NCBI GenBank assembly: GCA_031263295.1
Contig: JAISGC010000022.1
Span: 1 to 7,441, forward strand
Direction of reading: 5' to 3'
Origin: Rickettsiales bacterium
Lineage (GTDB): Bacteria; Pseudomonadota; Alphaproteobacteria; Rs-D84
DNA length: 7,441 nt
Part shown: positions 4,932 through 7,441 of the stretch, one piece after another
Layout of the letters: every line of letters starts with the position of its first letter
Position numbering within the stretch: position 1 is the first letter of the stretch
Made by a program: the position numbers and the translations under genes
Notes under the pieces: model-generated
What the model was told of the DNA's origin: nothing
What the model saw: the letters and a program-made list of their open reading frames with translations, nothing else
Databases searched by the model: none

Positions 4932-4995
4932 TAACGACTAACTACTAGTGACTAACGACTAACATTAGTCACTAGTCGTTAGTCACTAGTCACTA
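4932..4995. repeat. Intergenic inverted heptad array (parC/lpxA gap)
   Basis: The left half (4932-4963) consists of TAACGAC/TAGTGAC heptads and the right half (4964-4995) of their reverse complements. In direct register they match at 22 of 32 positions. Slipped by one heptad they give a perfect inner match of about 16 bases. The unit is the same as in the lpxD/fabZ array, so these two are copies of one family. No loop separates the halves. Confidence 0.88.
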
Positions 4996-4998
4996 AAA

Positions 4999-7245
4999 TT
5001 ATCGCCCAAACTTCCCGCTTCTTGGAAACCCGACCGGGATCGTCTGGCCCTGGCCGGCGCGATGGCCCAGCCACGGGCGCCAATCGCCGCCGTCGATATT
5101 GCCGCGGCCGGTGGTCCAGCCAAAGCCCGAGTCTTTCGTGAAAAACATCGCATCCATAGTGTATGTTTTTTCCGCGTTGTATTTCTGCAAAATCACGCCC
5201 TTGCCGCGCGACATTTCGGGAATCTCGTCGGCCGGGAAAATCAACAACTTGTCGTTCGAACCGACGATTGCGACGAAGCCTTCGGTCGCGGGCTTGCAAA
5301 TCACGGCCGGATTTTTATCGTCGACATTCATAATCTGGCGGCCGTTTTTCGTCTGCGCCAGACAGTTTTCGCCAGCGACCAAGAATCCGTTTCCATGCCG
5401 CGACATAACCAGATATTTCGCAGCCGGATCCAAAACGAACGCCGAGATAATTTCGTCCTCGGCGCCGAGGTCTATAAGCATCCGCACCGACTCGCCAAAT
5501 CCACGCGCGCCGGGCAAATCGTTGGCCGAAAGCGTGAACGATTTTCCGTTCGACGCGAAAATATTTATCTTGTCGGTGGTCATACAATGGAACGCGTCCG
5601 CGAGTTCGTCGCCCTCCTTAAACTTGGCGTCCAGCGCGCCCAAATCGAGGTGCCCCGTCGCGGCGCGAATCCATCCCATCTTCGATAGAATTATCGTGCG
5701 CGGCTCTTTTTCGATAAAGTCCTCGACATTGATTTCTTCGTCGTCCGCAGTGTCGGCAAAGTCAGAACGGCGCCGCCCGATGGGCGTAGTTTTCGCGTAT
5801 GCTTTTTTGATTTCCGCGAACCAGGATTTAATCTGCTCGTTCTGCAATCCGTCGTCCGCGAGCAGCGCCTTCAATTGCTTCTGCTCCGCGCGCAGCTCTT
5901 TATCCTCGCGCCGGATTTCCATTTCTTCGAGTTTGCGCAATGACCGCAGGCGAGTGTTCAGAATCGCCTCGACCTGATTTTCGGTAAGGGAGAACTCCGC
6001 CATCAAAACGGCCTTGGGGTCGTCCTCGTTCCGAATGATTTCAATCACGCGATCGAGGTTCAGATAGACAATCAAGAGCCCGCCCAATATCTCCAATCGC
6101 CGCGCGATATTTTCAAGCCGCCAGTTGGTGCGGCGCCACAGGACCACGCGCTGGTGCGCCAAAAACTCCGTCAGCACTTCGCCGATTTTCATCACCCGCG
6201 GCGCGCCCGCGGAATCGACGACATTGAAGTTCATATTAAAGTTCGCCTGCAAGTCAGACATAGCGAACAGATGCGCCATAATTTTATCGGGCTCGATGGT
6301 CCGGCTTTTCGGCGTGATTACAATCCGAATATCGGTAGTGGATTCGTCGGCGATGTCTTCTACCAGCGGCAGTTTTTTAGCGTCGATAAGCGTCGCGATT
6401 TGCTCGACCAGCTTCTGTTTGACGACGCCGTATGGAATCTCGGAAACCACTATCTGAAACGCGCCGCGCTCCAATTGCTCGACCGCCCACTTTGCGCGAA
6501 TGCGAAAAACTCCGCGGCCGGTGTCATAGGTTTTCACGATTGAATCGAAGTCGTCTATGATGGTTCCGCCGGTCGGAAAATCCGGCCCGACCAGCTTTTT
6601 CATAATCTGCGCGGTGGTTGCGTCGGGCTTGTCAATAACGAGGTTCAGCGCGTCCATAACCTCGGCGACATTGTGCGTCGGAATATTGGTCGCCATACCG
6701 ACCGCGATTCCCATGGCGCCGTTGGCCAGCAGGTTCGGGAAAGCGCCGGGCATAACGACGGGCTCGGTGGTGGTGCCGTCGAAGTTCGGCGCCATATCGA
6801 CCGAATCCTCGTCTATGCCGGTCATAATCAGCATCGCCGCATCGGTCAGCTTCGATTCAGTGTATCGATACGCCGCCTGCGGATCGCCGTCGATGTTTCC
6901 GAAATTGCCCTGGCCATTTATAAGAGTGTATCGAACAGAAAAGTCCTGGGCCAAGCGCACCATCGCGTCATAAACCGAACTATCGCCATGCGGATGATAG
7001 TGTCCGAGCACATCGCCGACGACCGTCGCGCATTTTCTGAAACCGGCGGCGGGCGAAAGTTTTTGCCGCAGCATAGAATAGAGTATGCGGCGGTGAACGG
7101 GCTTTAATCCGTCCCTGACATCGGGCAAGGCCCGCGCGACGATTGTCGAAACCGCATAGGATAAATAGCGCTCCGACAGCGCATCCGCCAGCGGCTGCCC
7201 CGTAATATTTTCAAGAATCTCTTTTCCGGCCATGGCCGCCAGCAT
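4999..7245 (-). CDS. parC: DNA topoisomerase IV subunit A ParC
   Basis: ParC is the breakage-reunion subunit of topoisomerase IV, which unlinks daughter chromosomes together with ParE. From the ATG at 7245 it has 748 residues, a normal length for alphaproteobacterial ParC. The N-terminal domain begins GQPLADALSERYLSYA and includes LPDVRDGLKPVHRR. HPHGDSSVYD carries the quinolone-determining positions S89 and D93 (E. coli S80 and E84, serine being the usual susceptible state). The catalytic Tyr is Y128 in AAYRYTE. A helical tower/coiled region around LRSLRKLEEMEIRREDKEL (about 433-451) leads to the C-terminal beta-pinwheel (from about 510). The end DWRPWLGHRAG then GFPRSGKFG separates it from GyrA. 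The ATG at 7233 is an alternative start and neither has a clear Shine-Dalgarno. The frame continues open to 7386 only through repeat DNA. Confidence 0.95.
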   Translation of the reverse strand: MLAAMAGKEILENITGQPLADALSERYLSYAVSTIVARALPDVRDGLKPVHRRILYSMLRQKLSPAAGFRKCATVVGDVLGHYHPHGDSSVYDAMVRLAQDFSVRYTLINGQGNFGNIDGDPQAAYRYTESKLTDAAMLIMTGIDEDSVDMAPNFDGTTTEPVVMPGAFPNLLANGAMGIAVGMATNIPTHNVAEVMDALNLVIDKPDATTAQIMKKLVGPDFPTGGTIIDDFDSIVKTYDTGRGVFRIRAKWAVEQLERGAFQIVVSEIPYGVVKQKLVEQIATLIDAKKLPLVEDIADESTTDIRIVITPKSRTIEPDKIMAHLFAMSDLQANFNMNFNVVDSAGAPRVMKIGEVLTEFLAHQRVVLWRRTNWRLENIARRLEILGGLLIVYLNLDRVIEIIRNEDDPKAVLMAEFSLTENQVEAILNTRLRSLRKLEEMEIRREDKELRAEQKQLKALLADDGLQNEQIKSWFAEIKKAYAKTTPIGRRRSDFADTADDEEINVEDFIEKEPRTIILSKMGWIRAATGHLDLGALDAKFKEGDELADAFHCMTTDKINIFASNGKSFTLSANDLPGARGFGESVRMLIDLGAEDEIISAFVLDPAAKYLVMSRHGNGFLVAGENCLAQTKNGRQIMNVDDKNPAVICKPATEGFVAIVGSNDKLLIFPADEIPEMSRGKGVILQKYNAEKTYTMDAMFFTKDSGFGWTTGRGNIDGGDWRPWLGHRAGQGQTIPVGFPRSGKFGR

Positions 7246-7272
7246 AAACAAAAGTTTGCGAGGGGGCAAGTA

Positions 7273-7306
7273 AAAGTTCAATTTACAAAGTGCAAAGTTC
7301 AATTTC
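7273..7306. repeat. Degenerate direct heptad tract upstream of parC
   Basis: Successive 7-bp units read AAAGTTC, AATTTAC, AAAGTGC, AAAGTTC, AATTTCT. The 12-mer AAAGTTCAATTT recurs exactly 21 bp (three units) apart, at 7273 and 7294. Unlike the other heptad arrays no inverted partner is visible. It lies in the parC upstream region, about 30 bp before the start codon. Confidence 0.6.
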
Positions 7307-7343
7307 TGCGTAAAAAATAAAGCAACAACCAAATGACGAGCGT

Positions 7344-7441
7344 CATCCCGGCGCAGGCCGGGATCCACTGCCGGACGCTGCGTCATAACTTATAAGTTAT
7401 AACCTGCGTGAAAGCAATGGATCCCGGCCTGCGCCGGGATG
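7344..7441. repeat. Inverted pair of REP-like palindromes (right copy reaches the window edge)
   Basis: The 27-base copies at 7344-7370 and 7415-7441 are inverted and identical at 26 positions. Each contains the palindrome CCCGGC(G)CAGGCCGGG. Palindromes of this type (ATCCCGGCCTGCGCCGGGAT) are common dispersed intergenic repeats in proteobacteria and produce the familiar DPGLRRDD reading. The 44-bp interior holds a perfect 16-bp AT-rich palindrome, ATAACTTATAAGTTAT (7385-7400), flanked by direct CTGCGT copies (7378-7383 and 7404-7409). Together with the heptad tract, this accounts for most of the non-coding 7246-7441. Confidence 0.85.

Noticed and set aside
7246..7386. N-terminal extension of ParC from the ATG at 7386
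   Set aside because: The added residues include PAVDPGLRRDDA, the typical translation of the REP-like palindrome, and the family N-terminus begins near MAGKEIL; the start at 7245 or 7233 is preferred.

Overview
The window looks like a stretch of a Gram-negative, probably alphaproteobacterial, chromosome. It encodes lipid A and fatty acid enzymes (LpxA, LpxB, LpxD, FabZ) and a topoisomerase IV A subunit whose C-terminal tail (DWRPWLGHRAG, then GFPRSGKFG) reads like alphaproteobacterial ParC. The many small palindromic repeats recall host-associated or otherwise unusual alphaproteobacteria, but no rRNA or other firm taxonomic marker is present, so placement is inference.

Layout, left to right. 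Five complete genes and one partial gene lie on the minus strand, so transcription runs right to left: parC (7245-4999), lpxA (4873-4025), lpxB (3959-2724, TTG start), then a plus-strand interruption, then lpxD (1900-848), fabZ (738-298) and the start of a RimI-like acetyltransferase (199-1, cut by the window edge). The plus-strand interruption (about 1928-2722) holds a promoter, a structured RNA of about 130 nt ending in an intrinsic terminator, and a gene for a small cysteine-rich secreted protein that meets lpxB tail to tail. The lpxD promoter and the plus-strand promoter are back to back with overlapping -35 boxes, and the lpxD promoter sits so close to its ATG that the mRNA should be leaderless. 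The right end (7246-7441) is non-coding and repeat-filled.

Functionally, LpxA (first step), LpxD (third step) and LpxB (disaccharide formation) belong to the Raetz lipid A pathway. FabZ competes with LpxA and LpxD for 3-hydroxyacyl-ACP, which explains why these genes travel together. The usual compact lpxD-fabZ-lpxA-lpxB arrangement is broken up here, with no lpxI/lpxH in view.

The most striking content is repeats. (1) A 174-bp palindromic element sits in frame inside lpxB. It adds 58 residues, can fold into an outer stem enclosing four hairpins, and is open on both strands, which makes it an analogue of the Rickettsia palindromic elements. (2) Inverted arrays of 7-bp units fill three intergenic gaps. 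(3) A fourth inverted heptad array, with a different unit, forms the start of the secreted-protein gene and encodes its signal peptide. (4) A single-sided heptad tract and an inverted pair of REP-like palindromes precede parC.
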